This document shows positions 51,709-58,366 of a stretch of 58,366 nt of DNA, piece after piece; within the stretch, counting starts at the first letter, position 1, and every line of letters begins with the position of its first letter. The translations under genes and the position numbers were made by a program. The notes under the pieces were generated by a model, which did not search any database, was not told the DNA's origin, and saw only the letters and a list, made by a program, of their open reading frames with translations. The stretch lies in NCBI GenBank assembly GCA_947168585.1, contig CAMVMK010000009.1, forward strand, positions 1 to 58,366, read 5' to 3'. The DNA is from an uncultured Fretibacterium sp. Its GTDB lineage: Bacteria > Synergistota > Synergistia > Synergistales > Aminobacteriaceae.

Positions 51709-52572
51709 ATGTTAGTAAACGCAAAAGAAATGCTCAAAAAAGCTAAGGCCGGTCATTATGCTGTCGGCCAGTTCAACATCAACAATTTAGAATGGACAAA
51801 GGCTGTCCTTCAGGTTGCTGAAGAATTAAAAGCCCCCGTAATTTTGGGAGTATCCGAAGGCGCAGGGAAATACATGGGCGGCTTCAGAACTGTTCAGGCA
51901 ATGGTCGAAGCTATGGACAAAGAATTTGGAATTACTGTCCCTGTCTGCACACACTTGGATCACGGAACTTACGAAGGTGCTTATAAGTGCATCAAGGCCG
52001 GATTTACTTCAATCATGTTCGACGGCTCGAAATATCCTATCGATGAGAACATTGCAAAGACCTGCGAACTCACAAACGCTGCTCATCATCTTGGAATGTC
52101 AATCGAAGCTGAAGTCGGTGCTATCGGCGGAGAAGAAGACGGAGTTATCGGAATGGGCGAATGTGCTGACCCCGACGAATGCAAGAGAATTGCAGATTTA
52201 GGCGTTGACATGTTAGCAGCCGGCATCGGCAACATTCACGGAAAATATCCCGCGAACTGGAAAGGGCTTTCATTCGACACTCTCGCGGCAGTTCAGGCCA
52301 AGACCGGAGAAATGCCTTTAGTTCTTCACGGCGGTTCAGGTATTCCTGACGAGATGATTAAAAAAGCTATTACACTCGGAGTCTGCAAAATCAACGTCAA
52401 CACAGAGTGCCAACTTTCATTCGCGGCCGCTACACGCAAATACATAGAGGCCGGAAAAGACAACGAAGGCAAGGGCTACGACCCGAGAAAATTATTAGCT
52501 CCGGGCTTCGAGGCTATCAAAGAGACCGTCAGAGAAAAAATTAAACTCTTCGGCTCAGACGGAAAAGCGTAA
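51709..52572 (+). CDS. fba: Class II fructose-bisphosphate aldolase
   Basis: A 287-residue zinc aldolase of glycolysis and gluconeogenesis. Zinc ligands lie in 'THLDHGTYEG', 'GNIHGKYP' and 'VLHGGSGIP'; 'SIMFDGSKYPIDEN' and 'EAEVGAIGGEEDG' also match. The length fits the shorter FbaA/GatY type, so a tagatose-bisphosphate aldolase is a weaker alternative. TAGGAGGG precedes the ATG. A heptamer hairpin separates it from the Kdo genes. Confidence 0.93.
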   Translation: MLVNAKEMLKKAKAGHYAVGQFNINNLEWTKAVLQVAEELKAPVILGVSEGAGKYMGGFRTVQAMVEAMDKEFGITVPVCTHLDHGTYEGAYKCIKAGFTSIMFDGSKYPIDENIAKTCELTNAAHHLGMSIEAEVGAIGGEEDGVIGMGECADPDECKRIADLGVDMLAAGIGNIHGKYPANWKGLSFDTLAAVQAKTGEMPLVLHGGSGIPDEMIKKAITLGVCKINVNTECQLSFAAATRKYIEAGKDNEGKGYDPRKLLAPGFEAIKETVREKIKLFGSDGKA

Positions 52573-52577
52573 GAAAG

Positions 52578-52630
52578 CAAGTAGGAGTTAGGAATTAGGA
52601 AGTAGGAAGTAAAAAATTTCTAACTCCTAA
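52578..52630. repeat. Heptanucleotide array with hairpin
   Basis: Units AGTAGGA, GTTAGGA, ATTAGGA, AGTAGGA, AGTA are followed by CTAACTCCTA. TAGGAGTTAG (52582-52591) pairs with CTAACTCCTA (52620-52629). The best-preserved array in the window. Confidence 0.85.
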
Positions 52631-52649
52631 ATTATTAACTAAGCAAAAA

Positions 52650-53492
52650 ATGGAAATTAAAAAATATTTTTTAGATGAAAAATTTATCGGCGATGGAAGT
52701 TTAACAATAATTGCCGGACCGTGTTCTCTTGAAAGTCCTGAACTTGGCCTGCGTGTAGCTAAGTTCATGAAAAGAATTTGCGAAGAAAGAAATTTGCTTT
52801 ACGTTTTCAAAGCGTCTTTCGATAAAGCTAACAGAACTTCTGTTCATGCCTGGCGCGGGCCCGGACTCGAAAAAGGTCTCGAACAGTTAGCCGAGATAAA
52901 AACTGTCGTTAATGTTCCTGTCTTGACAGATATTCATGAAAGTTATCAGGCTTCCCCTGCCGGAGAAGTTGTCGATATTATTCAAATTCCGGCGTTTTTG
53001 TGCCGTCAGACAGATTTATTAGTAGCCGCCGCTAAAACAGGAAAAATTATTAACATTAAAAAAGCTCAGTTCTTAGCTCCCGAAGATATGCAGTACGTCG
53101 CCGCAAAATGCCGCGAGGCCGGTAACGATAAAGTAATTTTTTGCGAACGCGGAACTTCACTCGGCTATCATAGATTAGTCGTAGATATGCCCGGCTTAAA
53201 AACTATGCGCGATTTCGGCTATCCTGTAATTTTTGACGCTACTCACAGTGCCCAAAGGCCCGGCGGACTCGGAGGCGCAAGCGGAGGAGATTATACTTTA
53301 GCTTTTCCGTTGTCGAGGGCTGCTGCTGCTGTCGGTATTGATGGAATTTTTGCGGAAACTCACCCGAACCCTAAAGAGGCTTTAAGCGACGGGCCTAACA
53401 TGATACCGTTAGATAAAATGCCGCAGTTTTTAGATGAAGTTTTAGCAATTCATAACGCAAGGCAGAATTTACAGAAAGACGAAGAAAATTAA
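52650..53492 (+). CDS. kdsA: 3-deoxy-8-phosphooctulonate synthase (Kdo8P synthase)
   Basis: A 280-residue enzyme joining PEP and arabinose 5-phosphate, the first committed step to Kdo for lipopolysaccharide. 'IIAGPCSLES', 'FKASFDKANRTS', 'PVLTDIHE', 'QIPAFLCRQTDLL' and 'VIFDATHSAQRPGG' are all family motifs. The start has no clear ribosome-binding site. The kdsD gene starts 2 bp after its stop. Confidence 0.96.
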   Translation: MEIKKYFLDEKFIGDGSLTIIAGPCSLESPELGLRVAKFMKRICEERNLLYVFKASFDKANRTSVHAWRGPGLEKGLEQLAEIKTVVNVPVLTDIHESYQASPAGEVVDIIQIPAFLCRQTDLLVAAAKTGKIINIKKAQFLAPEDMQYVAAKCREAGNDKVIFCERGTSLGYHRLVVDMPGLKTMRDFGYPVIFDATHSAQRPGGLGGASGGDYTLAFPLSRAAAAVGIDGIFAETHPNPKEALSDGPNMIPLDKMPQFLDEVLAIHNARQNLQKDEEN

Positions 53493-53494
53493 AA

Positions 53495-54475
53495 TTGAAT
53501 TTTTCAGACAATGATTTATTAGAGGCCGCTAAAAAATTAATGCGGACTGAAGCCAACGAAATTTTACACTCAGCTGAAAATTTAGGCTTTGAAGTCGTAA
53601 ACGCTGCCCGTGAAATTTTTGCCTGTAAAGGCCGCGTAGTTGTTGTAGGCTTGGGCAAGTCCGGCCATGTCGGACGGAAAATTTCAGCGACTTTAGCATC
53701 ACTTGGAACTCCGTCATTTTTTTTGCACGCTGCTGAGGCTTTTCACGGTGATTTAGGAATGGTACGGCGCGAAGATATCGGACTTTTAATCAGCAACAGC
53801 GGAGCATCGTCTGAAATTGTAGCTTTATTGCCTCACTTCAGACGGATAGGCGCGAAAATGATAGCTGTAACAGGAAATTTATCTTCACCGTTAGCACAGC
53901 ATTCTGATATTATTATTAATGCCCACGTTGACTGCGAGGGAGATCCTTTGCAGTTAGCTCCGATGAGCAGCACAACTCTTGAGCTTGTAATAGGCGACTC
54001 AATAGCGGCTCTTGTCGCAATGTTACGGGGCTTAAAGCGTGAAGATTTTGCTTTGTTCCACCCGGGCGGAGCGTTAGGACGGAAATTATTGACCCGAGTC
54101 TCTGACGTTATGGGAACGGGCGAAAGATTACCGATCGTTAAAAAAGGCGTGAGCGTCCGTGATGCTTTATTCGTAATAACGGGGAAAGGCTACGGCGCAA
54201 CATGCGTTATTGACGATGACGAAAAATTAATCGGGATTTTCACTGACGGAGATTTAAGACGCTTAATTGAGCGTTCAGGCTTCGAGGCTTTTAACACTAA
54301 AATCGAAGAGGCAATGACTAAAACTCCTCGAACAATTTCGCCGAATGAATTAGCAGCTAAGGCTGTGAACATCATGGAAAAAAATGAAATCAGCGTTTTA
54401 ATAGCTGTTGATGAAAATCATAAACCGGCCGGAATTGTTCATATTCACGAATTATTAAGAGCAGGAATAGCATAA
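53495..54475 (+). CDS. kdsD: Arabinose 5-phosphate isomerase (KpsF/GutQ family)
   Basis: A 326-residue enzyme supplying arabinose 5-phosphate for KdsA. The SIS domain holds 'GLGKSGHVGRKISATLASLGTPSFFLHAAEAFHGDLGM' and 'ISNSGASSEI'. Two CBS domains follow (about 205-326; 'KGYGATCVIDDDEKLIGIFTDGDLRR' and 'IMEKNEISVLIAVDENHKPAGIVHIHELL'). The start is TTG at 53495. It is tightly linked to kdsA. Confidence 0.95.
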   Translation: MNFSDNDLLEAAKKLMRTEANEILHSAENLGFEVVNAAREIFACKGRVVVVGLGKSGHVGRKISATLASLGTPSFFLHAAEAFHGDLGMVRREDIGLLISNSGASSEIVALLPHFRRIGAKMIAVTGNLSSPLAQHSDIIINAHVDCEGDPLQLAPMSSTTLELVIGDSIAALVAMLRGLKREDFALFHPGGALGRKLLTRVSDVMGTGERLPIVKKGVSVRDALFVITGKGYGATCVIDDDEKLIGIFTDGDLRRLIERSGFEAFNTKIEEAMTKTPRTISPNELAAKAVNIMEKNEISVLIAVDENHKPAGIVHIHELLRAGIA

Positions 54476-54478
54476 AAA

Positions 54479-54504
54479 CAAGTAGGAATTAGGAAGTAGA
54501 AAGT
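54479..54504. repeat. Heptamer array before kdsB
   Basis: CAAGTAGGAATTAGGAAGTA then GAAAGTT. It fills the gap between kdsD and kdsB, and its AGGAAG is the only Shine-Dalgarno-like site for kdsB. Confidence 0.65.
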
Positions 54505-54506
54505 TA

Positions 54507-55256
54507 ATGAGAAAAAAAATTTTAGGAATTATTCCGGCGCGTTATTCTTCAACGAGATTTCCCGGAAAACCTTTAGCAGATATTAACGGCAAACCTATGA
54601 TCCAGCACGTCTATGAAAGAGCAAGAAAAGCCAAGAGTCTCAGCGGACTTTTAATTGCTACTGACGATAAAAGAATTTTAGACTCTGTAGTAAATTTCAT
54701 GGGCGAAGCTGTAATGACGGACGAAAAATTACCGAACGGCACAGCACGCTGTGAGCAGGCCGCTGAAATATATTCTCATCTTTTCGGGGAAAAATTTGAC
54801 GCTGTTATAAATATTCAGGGCGACGAGCCTTTATTAGACCCTTTAATGATTGACGAGGTCGCAGAATTATTAAACGAAGCAGAAGCAGCAACTCTCTGCA
54901 GCGAATTAAATGAAGATTTTGAAAATCCTAATATTGTCAAAGTTGTAATGTCGCAGGATAATTACGCGCTGTATTTTTCGAGGTCTTTAATTCCGTATAG
55001 ACGCAATAAAAATTTGAATACAAAAATTTATCAGCATATAGGCATTTACGGTTACAGCTATGAATTTCTTAAAAAATATGTAACTCTTGAGCCTACGCCT
55101 TTAAGCGAAACAGAAAGCCTCGAACAGTTAAAAATTCTTGAACACGGCTATAAAATTAAAATCAAAGTTACAGACAGTAAAATTAAAAGTCTCGGTGTCG
55201 ATACGCCCGAAGATTTAGAAAAAGTGAGGGAAATTATAAAAGATGCCGCATTTTGA
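54507..55256 (+). CDS. kdsB: 3-deoxy-manno-octulosonate cytidylyltransferase
   Basis: A 249-residue enzyme that activates Kdo as CMP-Kdo. 'IIPARYSSTRFPGKPLADINGKPMIQHVYERA' and 'INIQGDEPLLDP' are diagnostic, as is 'HIGIYGYSYEFL'. The next gene overlaps its end by 14 bp. Confidence 0.96.
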   Translation: MRKKILGIIPARYSSTRFPGKPLADINGKPMIQHVYERARKAKSLSGLLIATDDKRILDSVVNFMGEAVMTDEKLPNGTARCEQAAEIYSHLFGEKFDAVINIQGDEPLLDPLMIDEVAELLNEAEAATLCSELNEDFENPNIVKVVMSQDNYALYFSRSLIPYRRNKNLNTKIYQHIGIYGYSYEFLKKYVTLEPTPLSETESLEQLKILEHGYKIKIKVTDSKIKSLGVDTPEDLEKVREIIKDAAF

Positions 55257-56307
55257 TCACGTCGTAATCGTCAGCGATAACATTCGCGGTCATTATCACC
55301 AGTCATTAGGAGTAGCAGAATGGATAGGCCGTCTTGGAAATGCTAATGTCGAAGAGCCTATAAAACTTCCGGATATTTCAAGCCTTCAAAAAATTTTCGG
55401 ACTAAAAATTAAAGGCCGCAAAATTCCTGCCCAAGACGCTGATTATTCTAAAAATTGGCTTAAATCGTTTGGATTTTCAACTGAAAATATTAAGCCCGGA
55501 ACTTTATTTATTTCAGCAGGAAGCAACGCTGCTCCGTTTTGTTTAGCGTTCGCAAAGGCTACGGGCAATAAAAGCGCGGTTATAATGACCCCGTCAATTT
55601 TCGGAACGAAGCCTTTTGATTACGCTATAGTCCCTGAACATGACGCTTACGACCCTAACGATAAAAAAATTATAACGACACTCGGCGCGCCTAACCATAT
55701 TTATGAAACACTCACGAAGAAAGCCGCTGAAAGTTTTTTCGCCAATCGAACTTTTAATAAAAAAGTCGTGGCTGTTTTAGTCGGAGGCAATGACGCAAAT
55801 TATCAGCTCACAGAAAAGTGGGCTAAAGAAGTTTTAGGAGACTTAAAACGTTTCCCGGAGATTACGATTTTAATTACGACATCGCGCCGGACTGACGAAT
55901 ATGTTGAACAGGCCGTTGAAGATATGTTTTTATCTTTTCCGTCGACGGGATATTTATTAATTTTAAGAAGAAATCCTAAAGTCAACGCTGTTACTTCGAT
56001 TTTAGGAGCGGCAACTCACGTTTTAGCTACGGAAGACAGTGTCTCAATGGTATCTGAAGCAATTACGGCGGGCTTCAAAGTCGGCTTGCTTAGAGTTCCG
56101 AAGAGTTCAGGAAAACTTAAAAAAACTTTCGGCTACGGTACTCAAAGATTTGATGAAATGTTTGAAAAAATGAGGAAACGCGAACTTCTTGAAGATTTAG
56201 GAGCTATTCCGGACTTTGATAAATTTTTAGCTCCGGACGAACAGAAGCACGGCAAAGATTTCAACGAGGCCAAGCGCGCTGCGGAATGGATTTTGAACAG
56301 CAAGTAA
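55243..56307 (+). CDS. ELM1/GtrOC1-type (DUF1022) protein
   Basis: A 354-residue protein with a glycosyltransferase-B-like fold: 'VVIVSDNIRGHYHQSLGVAEWIGRL' at the start, 'LFISAGSNAAPFCLAFAKATG', 'VAVLVGGNDANYQLT' and 'ATEDSVSMVSEAITAGFKVGLL'. This is the mitochondrial-fission ELM1 family, whose bacterial members occur with lipopolysaccharide genes. The 14-bp overlap with kdsB points to a role in Kdo/lipid A core synthesis (inference). Confidence 0.8.
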   Translation: MPHFDHVVIVSDNIRGHYHQSLGVAEWIGRLGNANVEEPIKLPDISSLQKIFGLKIKGRKIPAQDADYSKNWLKSFGFSTENIKPGTLFISAGSNAAPFCLAFAKATGNKSAVIMTPSIFGTKPFDYAIVPEHDAYDPNDKKIITTLGAPNHIYETLTKKAAESFFANRTFNKKVVAVLVGGNDANYQLTEKWAKEVLGDLKRFPEITILITTSRRTDEYVEQAVEDMFLSFPSTGYLLILRRNPKVNAVTSILGAATHVLATEDSVSMVSEAITAGFKVGLLRVPKSSGKLKKTFGYGTQRFDEMFEKMRKRELLEDLGAIPDFDKFLAPDEQKHGKDFNEAKRAAEWILNSK

Positions 56308-56357
56308 GATAGTATTAGGAATGAGGAGTTAGGAATTAAAAAGATTTCTAATTCCTC
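56300..56357. repeat. Heptamer array with hairpin after the ELM1-type gene
   Basis: CAAGTAAG, then TATTAGGAATGAGGAGTTAGG, then AATTA. AGGAATTA (56331-56338) pairs exactly with TAATTCCT (56349-56356). It may act as a terminator. The stop TAA of the ELM1-type gene is in its first unit. Confidence 0.7.
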
Positions 56358-56439
56358 GTTATTTTTTTATTTTTCTAAAAAAATTTTTTGCAACAAAAAA
56401 CAAGACAAGATTTTTTCACGGATTGTTTTCACGCTTCTT

Positions 56440-56844
56440 TTGTTCTTGTTTTCTGCGTCATGCTGCTGGGCTGATTTGTACTGGGACGAGCCTTACGATG
56501 ATTACAAGCAAAATCCTATCCAAGCCGAAAGCAAATGGGTAAATAGGCAACTAAACTTTATTAGCGGTAACGCAGAAATCTCTCGCATTGCCAAAAATAT
56601 ATGGGGACAACCTTATATTTCCATTAGAAATGCTAATGATAAAAATGCAAAAGTTGAATATATTTTTTATTTTAGCGATAAAGGCTCGTATCCTCAACAG
56701 TTTCATGATGCGCGGGTGGGGCAGAGCGTAAAAATCAGAGGTGTTATTTACGAACTAAATCTTAAAAAAGAACTTTTCGGCTTGCGCGGTGAAACTATGC
56801 AGGTACTTTTGAACGAACCTCAATTTATTGACGGAGAAATATAA
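56440..56844 (+). CDS. Exported OB-fold-like small protein, start uncertain
   Basis: The frame opens formally at a TTG (56440) but also reads hydrophobic sequence upstream without ATG: NKKQDKIFSRIVFTLLLFLF (from 56392), then SASCCWADLYW, a clear signal peptide whose start codon is missing. The mature part, 'AKVEYIFYFSDKGSYPQQFHDARVGQSVKIRGVIYELN', resembles the OB-fold (tRNA_anti-like) domains of small periplasmic proteins, and the usual final Cys is absent. The true start may be a non-standard codon or may have been lost by a small deletion. It directly follows a heptamer hairpin. Confidence 0.55.
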   Translation: MFLFSASCCWADLYWDEPYDDYKQNPIQAESKWVNRQLNFISGNAEISRIAKNIWGQPYISIRNANDKNAKVEYIFYFSDKGSYPQQFHDARVGQSVKIRGVIYELNLKKELFGLRGETMQVLLNEPQFIDGEI

Positions 56845-56859
56845 AACAGCAACTAAAAT

Positions 56860-57939
56860 TCAAATAATTTTTTTATAAATTTCTAAAGTTTTTTTAGCAG
56901 CAGCTTCGGGCGTGAAATTTTCTCGAATAATTTTCAGCGAGTTATCGGCAAAAATTTTCCGTCCGTTTTCGTTTTTTCTTAGCATTTCAATCATAGCGGC
57001 GGCAAAACTTTCAGGATTTTCATTTTCAGCAATGAGGCCGTTATTTTTTTCAATCGAAATTATTTCAGTAAAAGGCTCAATGTCTGAAACTATAACGGGC
57101 AGCTCGGAAGCTAATCCCTCAAGCAGAGCAATGCTGAAACCTTCTTCGCGCGACGGCATCACAAAAATATCCGAAGCCCACAGCCACTGCCGGACATCTT
57201 CAACGAATTTTTCAGGCATTATAATTTTTACGCCTAAAGAGTCAGCAAGTTTCAAATAATTTTCTCGCTGGTCTCCTCCGCCGCCGATTAAAGCTAATTT
57301 AATTTTTCTGCCGTTTTCGTCCGCAAAATTTTTTACTTTAGCGAACGCTTTAATTAAAACGTCAAAACCTTTTCGGTGAATATAAATTCCCATTCCTGAA
57401 AATAAAATTTCATCGTCAGCAATTCCGAGAGACTTTCTAAAAATTTTCCGTTTAATTTCGTCCCTTGAAAATTTTTTTGCGTCAACGGGATTATGAACGA
57501 CATCAATTTTATCTGCGTCCATGCCCTGAATTTTTACCATATAATTTTTAAGCCATTCAGCGCATGAAATACAGTGAGAAGCACCGGCATAATATTTTGC
57601 CTTTGCGGGCTTGTCGAACGTCGAAACGACCGGAACACGGTGAAAATTTTTCCAGAATCCCGCAATCCCTGCCGCTGATGATAACCGAGTGTGAATTAAA
57701 TCCGGCGAAATTTTTTTTATTAAATTCACATAATCCGGCGACAAAAAAGGCAGTCCAGAAACTAAAGGCCGCCACGTGAAAGTTTTAATTTTGTTATCGC
57801 GTCCGGCCTGTTCCATTTCTCCGCCCGGTCTGCATAATAATAAAGACTCAACCCCTAAATTTTCGAGAGTTTTAATATGCTCGATATAAGGCTTGAGCCA
57901 CGAAATATTTTCAGCGTCTACGTAATGAAGAACATTCAT
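56860..57939 (-). CDS. Glycosyltransferase family 4 protein
   Basis: A 359-residue GT-B sugar transferase. The N-lobe has 'DLIHTRLSSAAGIAGFW'; the C-lobe has 'LFSGMGIYIHRKGFDVLIKAFAKV' and the donor-binding 'VMPSREEGFSIALLEGLASELPVIVSD' with the E-x7-E pattern. It probably adds a sugar to an envelope glycan; the acceptor is unknown. It lies convergent to the Kdo operon. Confidence 0.9.
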   Translation of the reverse strand: MNVLHYVDAENISWLKPYIEHIKTLENLGVESLLLCRPGGEMEQAGRDNKIKTFTWRPLVSGLPFLSPDYVNLIKKISPDLIHTRLSSAAGIAGFWKNFHRVPVVSTFDKPAKAKYYAGASHCISCAEWLKNYMVKIQGMDADKIDVVHNPVDAKKFSRDEIKRKIFRKSLGIADDEILFSGMGIYIHRKGFDVLIKAFAKVKNFADENGRKIKLALIGGGGDQRENYLKLADSLGVKIIMPEKFVEDVRQWLWASDIFVMPSREEGFSIALLEGLASELPVIVSDIEPFTEIISIEKNNGLIAENENPESFAAAMIEMLRKNENGRKIFADNSLKIIRENFTPEAAAKKTLEIYKKII

Positions 57940-57948
57940 TTTTAATTT

Positions 57949-58366
57949 TTACACCGGAACTTGAATAGCTTGAATACTTAACGCGAGCCCTGTAACTTCG
58001 TCAATTTCAATAATAACGCCGTTGAAAGCCGCGCCGTCTTCGCTTGCTTCAAATTTGCAGGGAAGTCCCGTTAAAAATTTTTGCATGACTGATTCATATT
58101 TAACGCCTAAAATTCCGTCATGGCCGCCCGTCATTCCTACGTCCGAAATATAAGCAGTTCCGTGCCTCAAAATTTTAGCGTCCGCCGTCTGAACGTGAGT
58201 GTGAGTGCCTAAAACCGCGCTGGCTTTTCCGTCAAGATAATAAGCCATAGCCTGCTTCTCTGACGTTGCTTCGGCATGAAAATCTACGATGACGGGCAGA
58301 TTTTCTCCGTGTTTAGCTTTCATTTCATCGATTAAATTATCAGCGCATGAAAAAGGCGAATCAATC
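57949..58366 (-). CDS. YmdB-type metallophosphoesterase, 5' part outside the window
   Basis: The last 138 or so residues of a TIGR00282/YmdB-family phosphoesterase that cleaves 2',3'-cyclic nucleotides. 'VIVDFHAEATSEKQAMAYYLDGKASAVLGTHTHVQTADA' with GTHTHVQT (metal His residues) and 'YISDVGMTGGHDGILG' are diagnostic. The frame stays open to the window edge (residues IDSPFSCADNLIDEMK precede the first Met), so the gene begins beyond 58366. In many genomes ymdB follows rny. Confidence 0.9.
   Translation of the reverse strand, partial: IDSPFSCADNLIDEMKAKHGENLPVIVDFHAEATSEKQAMAYYLDGKASAVLGTHTHVQTADAKILRHGTAYISDVGMTGGHDGILGVKYESVMQKFLTGLPCKFEASEDGAAFNGVIIEIDEVTGLALSIQAIQVPV

Noticed and set aside
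423-56357. The heptamer arrays as a CRISPR array
   Set aside because: The units are 7 bp, degenerate and directly adjacent, with no spacers, and no cas genes are present.
1-58366. tRNA or rRNA genes
   Set aside because: No cloverleaf with a GTTCRANNC arm or conserved rRNA stretch was noticed on either strand; a covariance-model scan would be decisive.

Overview
The window comes from a low-GC, diderm anaerobic bacterium, most likely a member of the Synergistota (gut or oral Synergistaceae type). Two exported proteins (10637-11803 and 16522-18509) end in a Ser/Gly-Gly-Cys motif, a hydrophobic stretch and a basic tail, which matches the Synerg-CTERM sorting signal of that phylum. An outer membrane is indicated by a Kdo operon (kdsA-kdsD-kdsB), a TolC-type channel and a secretin. 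Anaerobic life is suggested by a 2[4Fe-4S] ferredoxin, glutamate dehydrogenase and the absence of respiratory genes. No rRNA, tRNA or CRISPR array was recognised.

Layout. 1-441: transposase debris, a promoter-like repeat and a terminator. 442-5166 (minus): GH28 pectinase-like enzyme, glutamate dehydrogenase, pth, rplY. 5279-15041 (plus): DUF5688-like protein, copA, TolC-type channel, lytic transglycosylase, a Synerg-CTERM protein, cytidylate kinase-like protein, CCA-transferase-like protein, mnmE. 15042-18600: a small accessory island with a Gly-rich membrane protein, a Sel1-type protein, a 14-codon cationic peptide ORF, an IS630-type fragment and a broken surface-protein gene, joined by promoters with runs of eleven G. 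18674-22048 (plus): typA, WG-repeat protein, RNHCP protein. 22179-24737 (minus): a zapA-containing operon. 24874-25708: a solute-binding protein gene broken by a 16-bp tandem duplication. 25758-31321 (minus): greA, hemB, dapF, a PfkB kinase, a cation/proton antiporter and an exported protein. 31414-33387 (plus): Bax-inhibitor-1 family protein and argD. 33481-40168 (minus): exported flavoprotein, secretin, small TPR protein, PBP1A. 40324-42432 (plus): aldose epimerase-like protein and a duplicated-domain lipoprotein. 42419-51594 (minus): amidohydrolase/sodium symporter pair, YoaK-type protein, AddA-like helicase-nuclease, ferredoxin, ABC-F protein. 51709-56844 (plus): fba, Kdo genes, ELM1-type protein, OB-fold-like protein. 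56860-58366 (minus): glycosyltransferase and a YmdB-type phosphodiesterase cut by the window edge.

The most unusual content is repetitive DNA rather than any single gene. (1) About fifteen degenerate heptanucleotide arrays (unit close to RKTAGGA, or its complement) sit at gene ends; several supply the TAG stop codon of the upstream gene and/or the Shine-Dalgarno sequence of the next gene, and several fold into hairpins. (2) A GC-rich element of about 21 bp with two overlapping inverted repeats lies in frame inside four unrelated genes. (3) Two terminator hairpins have loops made only of CCCN units, a perfect G-quadruplex pattern on the other strand. (4) Three TTGACA/TAAAAT promoter-like modules carry G runs in the spacer, with spacer lengths of 15, 18 and 21 bp, suggesting phase variation. 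Several genes look inactive or altered: a frameshifted binding protein, a surface protein with a broken signal peptide, a CCA-like enzyme lacking the DxD motif, and a PfkB kinase with GARD instead of GAGD.
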